Shown here in pieces: positions 55,056-64,000 of a stretch of DNA of 64,000 nucleotides (positions are counted from its first letter, which is position 1; every line of letters begins with the position of its first letter). Below the pieces are notes generated by a model. That model did no database searches, was not told the origin of the DNA, and was given only the letters and a program-made list of their open reading frames with translations. Source of the DNA: Lepraria neglecta (lineage: Eukaryota > Ascomycota > Lecanoromycetes > Lecanorales > Stereocaulaceae); contig CM065648.1 of assembly GCA_033220425.1 (NCBI GenBank), positions 2,046,001-2,110,000 on the forward strand, in the 5' to 3' direction. The position numbers were made by a program, and so were the translations under genes.

Positions 55056-57183
55056 ATGTTGGCCACTACACTCCTCCACCCTGGCGGTGAGGGTAACGCA
55101 TTCTTCAGTCTTGCAGCCTTGTCTGTTGTTCTTTGGCTATTCTGGAGGGTCAAGAAGATTCTTCAAAGCACAACTTACCATCAGGTTAGTATGAAAGGCT
55201 TTTCGTGTCAAAAGGGAACGATCGAATCTGATTGTGCTAACTGTGGTTTGATAAGCAGACTGGCGCTTTGGTCAAACCGCCCTCAACAATCTTCCCGGAA
55301 TGGCTGCGTGGCTATCATTACCTCTTTTCTGCTCCACAGATACTTGACCAACATTATGTAAGTGAATATCTTGGTCGAGGACGCATATACAGGTTACTGG
55401 CAATGAAGGCTGATCACTGCAAAGGTCGCCGATGTTCCCTTCACCTTGCCAACTCCGGAAACCTACTATGTCCACGTATCTTCCGAAAAGCACATCAAGG
55501 AATTGAGCGAGGCGCCTGAAGATCGGCTCTCCCTCCATGCTCTTGCAAAAGATGTTAGTTCCGTCTCGTTGTTACTTGAGGTGGATTGCTAATAGCTCGC
55601 ATGAGAGAAGATGATGCAATTCAAATACACAATGGATGGCTTGATTGTGCATGATGTACGCAACGCCAACGGCAGCATTCATTTCCGCGTCGTGTGAAGC
55701 CTGTTGAGATCGAACCTTTCCAATCTACATCCAGGTATTCATCAAACAATCGTCGACACTTTTGCGGCGGAATTCATGTCGGGAGGAAAGACTCTCAATG
55801 GTGAGTAGTATTTCCACGATGATAAACCGCTTTTAGACCTGTCTCTAAAGGTTAGCAGAATGGACCAGAATTCGAACATTCCCTATGGTCAAGAATCTCA
55901 TTCGAACAACAAATAGTTTGGTGTTCTTTGGAAAAGACTTGAGTGTGTTTGAGCCATACCTCAAGTCGCTAGCAGTATTGACGGCAAGCAGCCAATGATC
56001 CAGAATATTTGACGGCTCTCCTCCAGTATCCAGAGGACGTGGTCTCAACGAGCGAAGTCTTGCGCTTTTCACCCACCTTCTTAGCTCCGTAAGTGCTTTC
56101 CAACCCATCGATATTCAGGCAACTGAGCTAATCCTCAACAGTGCTGTAGCGTCCATCATGATGCGACGCGGTCGTGCTGTCAAGCATCTCGTGAAGTGCC
56201 TTCTCCCTGTCGTCGAGCAACGCATGGAAAGGAACTCGCAAGACTATAAACAGGTATTTGACCGCGTTCTAATCATCTCACCCCGCTAAGTCTCCTAGAT
56301 GGATATTCTCCAGTGGATGATAGACTCCTCGCCAAAGCAAAGTCCGTGGTCGGCGACCAAAATTGTGCAAGTCACACTCGGCCTTTGGTTTGGATCCATC
56401 CATCAGCCTGCCATGGTCAGAAACTCTCAGCCATCTTTGTTCAACCTTACTGATATTCGTGCTCAGGCAATCGTCTACGCGCTTTATGACCTCTGTAAAT
56501 ATCCCAAATACATTGAAGCGCTGCGGGAAGAGATGACTTTGCGATTCAAGGAAAACGAAACAGGAGATCCCTTCGAGAGAATGTTTTTACTTGACAGTTT
56601 TCTCAAAGAATCGGCACGATTCAGTCCTTCTGATTCAAGTAAGTTACCAAGGCTACGACTAGCCGAGTGTTGCAATTCTACATTCGTCTATTGACATGGT
56701 GTCAGTCTCTCTACGCCGCAAAGCAATCGGCCCTTACACCTTCACCGACGGTCTCTCCCTAAAAGTTGGCGATGTTGCTTGCATCCCAATGCGTGCTATC
56801 ATGAGCGATGAGAGGAACTACCCAAACGTAATGGTGTCCGACGGCTATCGCTTCGAGGATTCCAAGAGAGGCTCTGTGGCCAAACTCACCGATGTTGAAG
56901 CGAAATTCCCCATTTGGGGATACGGCAGGCGTGCTTGGTGAGACTTTACTTTCCTTGTCCCAGAAGCAACCATCCATGCTAACCCGCTTTTGCTCCTTCC
57001 AGTCCGGGAAGATTCTATGCTGCGCACGTCGAGAAAACGATCATCGCACACATCCTCCTGAACTACGATCTTAGATTCAAAGACGACGCTGCGGGAGTAA
57101 AGCAACATTTCTCCTGGCGATCTGCCGTGATTCCATATGTGAGTACGGAGTTGCAGTTTCGTGAGCGCAGGGTGCAGGCTTGA
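55056..57183 (+). pseudogene. Cytochrome P450 monooxygenase with one in-frame stop
   Basis: Eleven exons: 55056-55184, 55256-55357, 55425-55553, 55611-55800, 55859-55942, 55989-56088, 56142-56253, 56299-56415, 56467-56638, 56706-56937 and 57003-57183; 516 codons. The N-terminal membrane anchor is LAALSVVLWLFWRV. The K-helix ExxR is LKESARF, and the haem motif is FPIWGYGRRACPGRF, with the Cys codon rebuilt across the last intron. The tail resembles ent-kaurene-oxidase-like fungal P450s. All ten introns are GT-AG and keep frame. One codon, TGA at 55695-55697 in exon 4, breaks the protein; relatives have Arg or similar there, so a CGA-to-TGA transition is likely. It could also be an allele or sequencing error. 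Confidence 0.85.
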
Positions 57184-59002
57184 TGCGGTCCAAGTGTACC
57201 AACATTGACTCTGTAAAGTGGTTTCCGTTGCTTTTGTAGCGTCTATAAAGCTCGCACCGCAATTTGACACGGAATCGACCTTGAACTTACACGTGCAGAT
57301 GGACGCACTTGTATTTGTAGTCAAATCGCTCCAAGACCGCTGCGGTTGCTCTTTCATGTCAACCCAGTGGAGAACCATCTTTTTGAGGTTCACTTCATCT
57401 GTAACATGGAACTCTCACACGGGAGCTTCAATTCTGTCAGGCAGGGCTAGGTCTTCTTTCTAGGTAACGAGTTGTAAACGGTTCCCACTGGTCTTATGAG
57501 TTTTCTCCTCGTAGGCTCGCCCCTTGCCAGTGAACCCACCAAACCTCTCAGATATTCACGGTGTCTTGAGCAGGGCCTTCAATCGAGGAGTTGTAAGAGG
57601 TCGGGGCATGTGTACTATTCTCTGCGATTGAGCATCATTGGCTGCCTTGTTTCCGTCATAACTTTACAGTCCTTGCAAAACCATTAATTTTCGCGCTAGT
57701 GGGGTAAAACCGCAGAGAGCCCCTCACCAAAAATAGGTGTACATACGTCCAGAAGAACATTGCACGCGCTGTACGTGCATTAGGACGTACATTAGTTGCC
57801 TGATTTGGCGAAAATGAAGCCCCTAGTCGTAATATCTGGTATTTTGGTCCCCCGCGTCCTCGTAGCTGTAGCCCTCGCTGTCGCCCCCGTACCGCCCTCA
57901 ACATGGCTCCCAAACCAGGCAGTCAGAAGCCCAAGCAGGCGTATCGTAAGCCTGTTAAATAGCCCAACCTGAAGGATATCGAGGCAGGGCCCAAGCTGGA
58001 GGGCCCCGCAAGGGGGCTGGTGGTGTAGAAAACGACGCTTAAACACGATGCTTAGCGGGACGACTGCTGAACCGGAGTAGAAGGTGGAGGTGGAGGTGGA
58101 GGCTAGAGAGGTACCGAAGACTCCTCATCTAAGACTGAAGATGGGTCCTCCAGTACAGAGGACTCCTTTAAAGTTTAATCTTCCGAAGAAGCCTGTGATT
58201 CAGAAGCTCCCGAAGCAGCAGAAACCTCCGGCTCCAAAGGCCCCGAAACAGCAGAAGACCCAGTCTTCAGCTCTTCCTTTGCCTCCATTCGAGTATGCCT
58301 CCTTATCCTGTACCACGATCTAGCCAATTCGACTTCAGCCAATTGAGCTTTTCACAGCAAATGGCTGCAGCCCAAGGGGGTCTCGATTTGATGCCTTCCA
58401 CCCCTACCAAATCATCTGCATATTCCATCTCCTCTGGGGCCAGTTCGTGTCGGGTTCGGGAGCCGGTAGATGAGCTAGAAAGCACACAGACTTATGCCTA
58501 GAGCTCTCAACCGCGTGAGAAATGAGAGGGTCGTTGTCAGGAACTTGCTGAAGGTGAGTCTGCTGGTGATCTTCTTGTAGGAGTAGAGGAGGCACCGAAT
58601 TGGCTGTGGTCTCAGGATCAAAGAAACCGTATCTCAGGTGAAATGGACGACCTGCTTGATGATATTGAGCCTGAAAAAGATATCGACATTTCACAAGATC
58701 CGTCTCACTCACATAGCAGCGGGCCAAAGCCTCTGAAGCAGCTAAGGGAGCAAAGAAGGCCAAAACTGTGGTAGATTTCGATGAGTCAGATCCTGAATCG
58801 ACGACTTTCAAACTGTACCTGTCGAAAAACTGTGGAACGGCTTGTTTGTCTTCTATGGAGATGTGTCCTACTTATAGTATCTGCCAAGCATATTAGGGCT
58901 GAGGCTGATTTCCAACACTCCTGTACGCTGGCCCCCATGTGACTCCCATTATGGCGGTAGCTCCCCTTAAACCGTGTTCTAGTATTCTAATCTAAGTATC
59001 CT
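57184..59002. other. Degenerate repeat-like region
   Basis: About 1.8 kb with no intact gene. From about 57.78 kb the DNA becomes GC-rich and low-complexity, with a possible relic frame starting MAPKPGSQKPKQAYRK (57903) that meets stops, GGTGGA repeats at 58085, and Pro/Lys/Gln-rich frames to 58.5 kb. It resembles decayed transposon-associated sequence but no transposase domain could be identified. Confidence 0.4.
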
Positions 59003-59584
59003 CGTCGGCAAATTCGAACCCGGCCCCAGTAGCCCTGGGCCAAAGCGCGAGCTGCTTCGGGGGCCCCAGGCGCCCCGGGCGCCCCTCGGGCCAAGTCACG
59101 TGTTTTCAGCCCTATATGATTTTTTTTTGATGTTCAATGATCGACCGGAGCACTCGGGAAACCCCCTCTGGAGCAACCCCGGGGGTTAGCCCCAACGCGA
59201 TGCTGGAATCGATCGATTCGGGCGATTTCCTCGCGGGGGTGATGTGCGCAGATGGTGCGACTGCGGTGCGACAGCGGCGCGACAGCAGTGCGCGACAGCA
59301 GTGCGCGACAGCGGTACGAGGGTGCAGCAATGTGCGCCCCGTGGGGGCTTGCCAAGGGTGGCTGCGAGACTAGCCAAGGGTAGCTGCAAGACTAGTCAGG
59401 GGGTTTCCGACGCTATCTTTTACTAATTAAAAGTTGGCCCGGGGCCTGCACGGGGCGCCTTTAGCCGTGATTGGCGTGGCCCCGGACGCACGTCGGACCG
59501 GTTTCTGGGTGAGGCGCCCGAGCGGCCCCGGGCGCCCGCCGGGCGTCTGGGGCCACGTTCGGGCCACGTTCGATTTTGCCGACG
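59003..59584. mobile_element. GC-rich non-autonomous element with terminal inverted repeats
   Basis: Left end CGTCGGCAAATTCGAACCCG and right end, read in reverse, CGTCGGCAAAATCGAACGTG: about 17 of 20 bases match. The 582-bp interior is GC-rich with several near-palindromic tracts (GCCCCGGGCGCC types) and CGACAGCAGTGCG repeats at 59276-59310. No coding sequence. Target duplication not evident. Confidence 0.6.
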
Positions 59585-60093
59585 TAGTACGTTTAGCCAT
59601 CGTAAAATAAGTAGTTTTACTTACTTTCTAGACCTGAAGACGTAGAATCTAATTGTATAGAGCTATCTCTTCTTAGACGGAGAGCTTTTGCCGACTCTAC
59701 TGCTATACTATTACTGAAATAGCGCTATCTATTTAACCCTTTAGAGTACTCTTAGGTACGCTATGTTTGTGAGTAATTTCAACTACTAGGATAGTTTTAT
59801 CTTCTTTCTAGCGCCTATAAGTAAGATTAAGACGGTTATCTAGCGATAGCTCGGGTATGTCGGAGGGGTCGATAGAGGGGAGAGGGTCTCGTAGGCATTT
59901 GGGACGCTTATGGGATTAATCGAAATTTTGGTTGAAAAGAAGATGATTAAGCAAATAAAATTTAGATGTATGAAATTTAGCCCTATAGGGCTGAGAGGTG
60001 ATTTATGCTAACGATATACCTACCGAATCGTCCGCTGCAAAAAAAATAGATAAAAAGCCCCCAATCTATCCGTCCACTAACCAGCTGACCGCA
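59585..60093. other. AT-rich flank and upstream region
   Basis: About 510 bp, AT-rich with TpA-rich tracts that could be RIP-altered relics. A branch-like CTAAC/CTGAC pair lies at 60076-60090, so an upstream exon of the next gene cannot be excluded. Confidence 0.4.
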
Positions 60094-60357
60094 ATGACTT
60101 CCTTCGGAGCAGACGATGGGTCTGGTGTTTCACCCCTGTACATGAACAGTCCGACATTCATGCCTGCGCCTATGCCAGCAGCTTCAGCTCAAGGATCTAC
60201 ACCTCAACAAAGCAATGACTATGAGATGCAACAAGGCAGTGGTGGCGGCGACGATTCAGGTTATGCGAATGGGACGGGAGCTGGCGGAGGAGATAGTGGC
60301 GGTGGGGGATGCTGCGGAGACAACGACAGCTCCGACGGATGCTGTATTGTGATGTGA
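60094..60357 (+). CDS. Small Gly/Cys-rich protein with CaaX box
   Basis: 87 residues from ATG 60094 (MTSFGADDGSGV). The N-terminal half is Met/Pro/Ala/Ser-rich, the middle Gly/Asp/Ser-rich, and the end is SGGGGCCGDNDSSDGCCIVM. The final Cys-Ile-Val-Met is a good farnesylation motif, and the additional Cys residues next to it could be palmitoylated, so a membrane-attached peptide is likely. I know no named family. The composition is plainly non-random and the stop falls directly after CIVM, which supports a real gene; an upstream exon remains possible because the frame is open before the ATG. Confidence 0.6.
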   Translation: MTSFGADDGSGVSPLYMNSPTFMPAPMPAASAQGSTPQQSNDYEMQQGSGGGDDSGYANGTGAGGGDSGGGGCCGDNDSSDGCCIVM

Positions 60358-60832
60358 AGGCGCTTTGGGATTGGTGAGTATTTGTTTATTATATAATTCA
60401 CTGTAGAGTCGCTTCTATATAAAGCTACACGCGCTGATTCAGCTGGAAAGAAGGTAAAAGACAATTGCTAGATAGATCTGGTAATCTGGAATTGAAATGT
60501 CTATTGGATTACGCTACTCAAGTTCTCAAGGGATGCGAGTAAACGCTGTTGCGTGTATGCCCTTTATGTTTTATGGTCTCTCTGTTATCAACTTATTTTC
60601 GCTCAGGTTGAAAGGTTAATGTATAAGCATGAGATGATAAGTTCAATTATAGCCATGGATATATGCTACGTAACTAATTAGGGGAGCGCCTTATTACTCA
60701 TTGAAGAGTAGACGTCAACCAAATCCCAAGCATGAAGGAGCAGTCGTCAAGATGAACCTTTTCCTAGTATTCTGCGCAGAGTCCCAGTAGCCAAAGCCGT
60801 TGGTTGCCCTACGACCCACGGCCGTATTGCCA
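60358..60832. other. Intergenic, convergent 3' ends
   Basis: About 475 bp of AT-rich DNA between the CaaX gene and the end of the broken membrane-protein gene. Nothing recognised. Confidence 0.5.
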
Positions 60833-61317
60833 CTAAGTATGTGCATTGCGTGATGAGCCTTCGTCCTGATCAATTTCGAATTGAGTTGTTGAATATGGGG
60901 AAATTGCGAGGGACTGAATTGAAGTGTCTATATAGGCAGTGTGATATTCCTCGATGGATCCATGGTCTTCTGTTGGATGGTGAGAAAAAGCTGGGACAGT
61001 TTCGGGAGCTTGATCCACGGTCTCGGGCCAATTGTTGTCGGTGTCCTCCTTTGGCGTCGTAGATTCAGGTGTTCTGAGAGACTGCGATGAAGATGAATGT
61101 CTACCTCGAATATCCAATTTAGCATCCGATTCCTGACCTGAAGACGATTGTGACCTTTGTGTATGGATTTGTGAGCGGCGAGAACTCTGGTGTTCAACCT
61201 GTGGTGGTGGAGTTGGTGGAGTTGGTGGAGGGCATGCAGCGCCAGCAGTGCCATTTGTACCGTTGTGTGGCACTCCATCCTTATCTTCATGACTTCCGCC
61301 GGCCCATTGGTCACTGC

Positions 61318-61460
61318 TGTTGCAATCCGTTGCTTGATTGCTTTCTATGCGATTCCAGAAGCCTGTTGCTAGCCGTTCTTTGTCTGTTTTGGCCATATAT
61401 GGGGCCCTGGGGGCGCCCATTAGCTAGACATCCTTCCCAGCCTATTGCCACATTGCAACA
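61318..61460. mobile_element. Solo 143-bp LTR with ACTGC target duplication
   Basis: Starts TGTTGCAATCCG and ends CACATTGCAACA, flanked on both sides by ACTGC (61313-61317 and 61461-61465). It differs from the two LTRs of the nearby element at three or four positions, mostly C-to-T or G-to-A. It lies within the tail of the broken membrane-protein gene. Confidence 0.88.
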
Positions 61461-62340
61461 ACTGCTGTCCTGATATAAATGGTGTCTGCCTCTTCTTTCC
61501 CTGCCAACTTTTTTTCACCCGAGAGGAAGGGCAGACGCAGTAGTCCTTCCTCCTCGAGGAAAGGAACATTCTCCCCCACCAATAAGCTCTCGACATCCAA
61601 TTGAGCGCAGTGCGACGCGTTGCTGTTGGAACTTTCCATCACTTTTCACGCAATCCGACAGGCGGCAGGTCCTTCCTGGTTCGAACGTCCCCTTCGTCAC
61701 GAAACACTTCAGAGACCACGAAATTATGATGATCACTCCACTCGCGGTCCATGTGAAAGCGAAACCAAAGACGCTGAGATTTTGGTAAGCGCCTAAGTTG
61801 CTGATCTTCTGATTAAAACACTGAGTTTTCTACTCCTCGTACAGGGTGTTGTTTGCCACTGGAAAGCCTACGTGGCCGTGAGGGCCCAAGTCAGCGATAT
61901 TGACCGCAACCTCGACCATATACGCTTGCCTTTCTGCGAGTGTTGTCTTCAGCCAGCCTTCGACTTCGATCTGCCATTGATTTTCTGGCACGCCAGGTGC
62001 GATAAAGCTGTAGACGTTTTTCCATATCTGGAGCGCATCGGGGCCAATAACGTTGATAATACTGTAAGTTGTGCCGTCGGCAATCATGTAAATCATTCTG
62101 TATGCAGTAACGAGTTGAGCTGAGTTGAAATCGAGCGATTGGATGAGGTTAGGCAAGGCGTATTGACCACTTGGTCCTGTACAGTTGTTCCATATGCGAC
62201 GATGGTTACAGATCGAGTAGCGTTCTGTGCAGCCTATCACGCTGACCTGATAATCTGGAGTATAGGCCGGGAACCGCTCCCCAGTGATAGAAAGCTCTAT
62301 ATCTGAGTAAGTGGCCTGAAAGATTGGATCTTTCACTTGC

Positions 62341-63572
62341 TGTTGCAATCCGTTGCTTGATTGCTTTCTATGCGATTCCAGAAGCCTGTTGCTAGCCGTT
62401 CTTTGTCTGTTTTGACCATATATGGGGCCCTGGGGGCGCCCATTAGCTAGATATCCTTCCTAGCCTATTGCCACATTGCAACAGGTTATGAGCCCGGACA
62501 GCGCCTATTCCGCTGCACCTTTATGGGAAAGGTTCCCTCGCAGCACGATATCTGCGTTGTATACATTCAGCCCTCGGATTTGCTTGCCAATCGACTTACC
62601 CATATGGAGTCAGAACTCGGTGGAGGCATCATGGAGGAATTCAGGCCTCGGATTTGCTTACCAATCGACTTACAGATATGGAGTCAGAACTCAGTGGAGG
62701 CATCATGGAGGAACTCGGCTCTCAATCAGTTATTTCTGGGGGTATTTCGGTCCGGATACAGGGGGAGACATATAGATTCTCAGGCCTATGACGACCACTC
62801 AAGCCCTACATGGTTTTGTAGGCACGGCTCCTCAATCAGTTATTTCTGGGAGCATTTCGGTCCGGATACAGGGGAGATATATGGATTCTCAGGCCTACGA
62901 CGACCACTCAAGCCCTACACGGTTTTGTAGGCACAGCTCCTCAATCAGTTATTTCTGGGAGCATTTCGGTCTGGATACGAGCCCTATACGGCTTTGTAGG
63001 CACGGCTCCTCAATCAGTTATTTCTGGGAGCATTTCGGTCTGGATACAAGCCCTATACGGCTTTGTAGGCACGGCTCCTCAATCAGTTATTTCTGGGAGT
63101 ATTTCGGTCCGTATACAGGGGAGATGAATTCTCAGGCCTACGACGACTACTCAAGCCCTACACGGTTTTATAGGCACGGCTCCTCAGTCAGTTGCTACTG
63201 AGAGTATTTCGGTCCGGATACAAGGGAGACACATGGATTCTCAGGCCTACGACGACCACTCAAGCCCTACATCGCTGTAGGTACGGTCCCGGATCAGTTG
63301 CTACTAGGGACATTCGACTCCAATCAGTCAATACGGAGACTATCAACGACCTCTCGGACGCCGACAAATGTTTTGGGTCCAGGATTGAGGGGAGCGCTAG
63401 CAGGGATACGTTTCTAGCATCGAGGGGAGTGTTGCAATCCGTTGCTTGATTGCTTTCTATGCGATTCCAGAAGCCTGTTGCTAGCCGTTCTTTGTCTGTT
63501 TTGACCATATATGGGGCCCTGGGGGCCCCCATTAGCTAGATATCCTTCCTAGCCTATTGCCACATTGCAACA
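62341..63572. mobile_element. Complete miniature non-coding LTR retrotransposon (TRIM-like)
   Basis: Two 143-bp LTRs (62341-62483 and 63430-63572) that differ by a single base (GGGGGCGCCC against GGGGGCCCCC). TGTTGCAAT and ATTGCAACA form the inverted termini. The insertion is flanked by CTTGC on both sides (62336-62340, 63573-63577). A probable primer-binding site follows the 5' LTR (GGTTATGAGCCCGG, 62484) and a polypurine tract CGAGGGGAG (63421-63429) directly precedes the 3' LTR. The 946-bp interior has no gag or pol and consists largely of tandem repeats. This is the structure of a terminal-repeat retrotransposon in miniature, mobilised by another element's enzymes. Confidence 0.88.
62484..63429. 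repeat. Tandem repeats inside the miniature element
   Basis: Two copies of a 72-bp unit (CCTCGGATTTGCTT...) at 62573 and 62645, then a longer unit with TCCTCAATCAGTTATTTCTG starting near 62828, 62938, 63007, 63076 and (as TCCTCAGTCAGTTGC) 63180, at spacings of about 110, 69, 69 and 104 bp. The shorter spacing comes from loss of the GGAGAC...GACGACCAC part of the unit. Confidence 0.8.
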
Positions 63573-64000
63573 CTTGCGCCCGGAACTTGATAGAGTTAGG
63601 TGCGATAAACACTATTGTGACGTCGGCATCTGACCGGGTCAGGTTTGTAATTGGTATCCATTGTCCTGGTCCGGTGGCATTGTGGAGTAGCGTGCTTTTG
63701 TTGTCCATGTCAGCGATGTCATGGATGATTCACACGTTAAAACAATCGGGCACTTACAACATTTCGAAGGGAACATTGTCGTATGCCGATGCAGAATTAT
63801 ACTGCCATGTATAATTTGCGAAGTTCGGGACCGTACCGTAATTATAATTTGTCACCCTCGTATTGAGATTAGCTTCAACTCCATGAGCAGGTGCGGCACT
63901 GTTGAAGCGGTTGAGTACAAGCGGTGAACAAACCAACTCCTTGTTCAGTTGGACTCGATCTTGAAGGCGAGCATTGATGCCGAAATCATCGTGGGAGTCC

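Larger units (their letters stand above)
60833..64000 (-). pseudogene. Large fungal membrane protein gene broken by two LTR insertions (5' partial)
   Basis: The gene enters from the right edge on the minus strand. Coding parts: 64000-63758 (DSHDDFGINARLQDRVQ, VTNYNYGTVPNFANYTW), an intron 63757-63695, 63694-63573 (GPGQWIPITNLTRSDADV), then 62340-61840 (VIGCTERYSICN, LVTAYRMIYMIADGTTYS, PENQWQIEVEGWL), a membrane helix near 61730 (TASGVIIIISWSLKC) and a Ser/Pro/Thr-rich C-terminus ending at 60833. This matches a common but uncharacterised fungal family with an extracellular Cys-containing domain and a C-terminal helix. Without the insertions the sequence on either side of 62341-63572 reads on in frame (FRAQ|VKDPIFQ). 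Near 61.5 kb the frame shifts at an A7 run, so there is further damage. Confidence 0.7.

Noticed and set aside
58084-58811. Pro/Lys/Gln-rich open frames on both strands
   Set aside because: Low-complexity DNA with many stops in every continuous frame and no domain; kept only as a degenerate region.
60833-61420. A 195-codon minus-strand ORF starting inside the solo LTR (MGAPRAPYM...)
   Set aside because: Its start belongs to the LTR; the rest is the tail of the interrupted membrane-protein gene.
62476-63201. Overlapping open frames inside the miniature LTR element
   Set aside because: They come from tandem repeats and match no gag, protease or polymerase.
1-64000. CRISPR arrays, rRNA and tRNA genes
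   Set aside because: None recognised; the tandem arrays have no spacer structure, and no cloverleaf with A and B boxes was seen by eye.

Overview
The window is nuclear DNA of a filamentous ascomycete (Pezizomycotina). Most genes carry several short GT-AG introns (about 40-80 bp). The proteins are typical of this group: a fungal CorA-like membrane protein, a Pth11-like rhodopsin-domain protein, an endothiapepsin-type protease and an allergen-annotated family. One retrotransposon shows Trp and Gln codons turned into stops, as repeat-induced point mutation (RIP) does. I cannot place it to class or species. Exon boundaries were worked out by hand from splice signals, reading-frame continuity and family similarity.

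Region 1 (1-37.9 kb) is gene-dense core genome. In order: CorA-like transporter (+, 5' partial), UMP1 proteasome chaperone (+), a CaaX-anchored ubiquitin-fold protein (-), ERG8 phosphomevalonate kinase (-), a 1320-residue mitochondrial PPR protein (+), PDX3 (-), a GH125 mannosidase (-), ubiquitin E1 UBA1 (+), a glutathionyl-hydroquinone reductase (+), a secreted aspartic protease (-), two divergent genes sharing an allergen-family module (- and +), the Pol delta subunit POL32/cdc27 (-), RAD18 (+), a CHMP7-like ESCRT-III protein (-) and TRS85 (+). Several are divergent pairs with a shared promoter. The best is POL32/RAD18, two PCNA-linked DNA-damage-tolerance genes 246 bp apart with an ACGCGT (MluI cell-cycle box) between them.

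Region 2 (38.8-46.0 kb) is a transposon nest. It holds a RIP-damaged Ty3/gypsy element (gag, protease, RT), a piece of copia gag, three almost identical 498-bp LTRs, and longer LTR relatives that carry 34-bp minisatellites of about 28 and 16 copies.

Region 3 (46-57.2 kb) is mixed. ERG28 lies near an ERG26-like 3beta-hydroxysteroid dehydrogenase, a Pth11-like receptor, an unrecognised membrane protein and an 11-exon cytochrome P450 that is intact except for one in-frame TGA. This may be a decaying sterol or secondary-metabolism neighbourhood.

Region 4 (57.2-64 kb) is accessory. It has a degenerate transposon-like tract, a GC-rich element with terminal inverted repeats, a small Gly/Cys-rich CaaX protein, and a large membrane-protein gene broken by two insertions of one miniature LTR family. 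One insertion is a complete 1232-bp non-coding element with 143-bp LTRs, primer-binding site, polypurine tract and a CTTGC target duplication. The other is a solo LTR with an ACTGC duplication.
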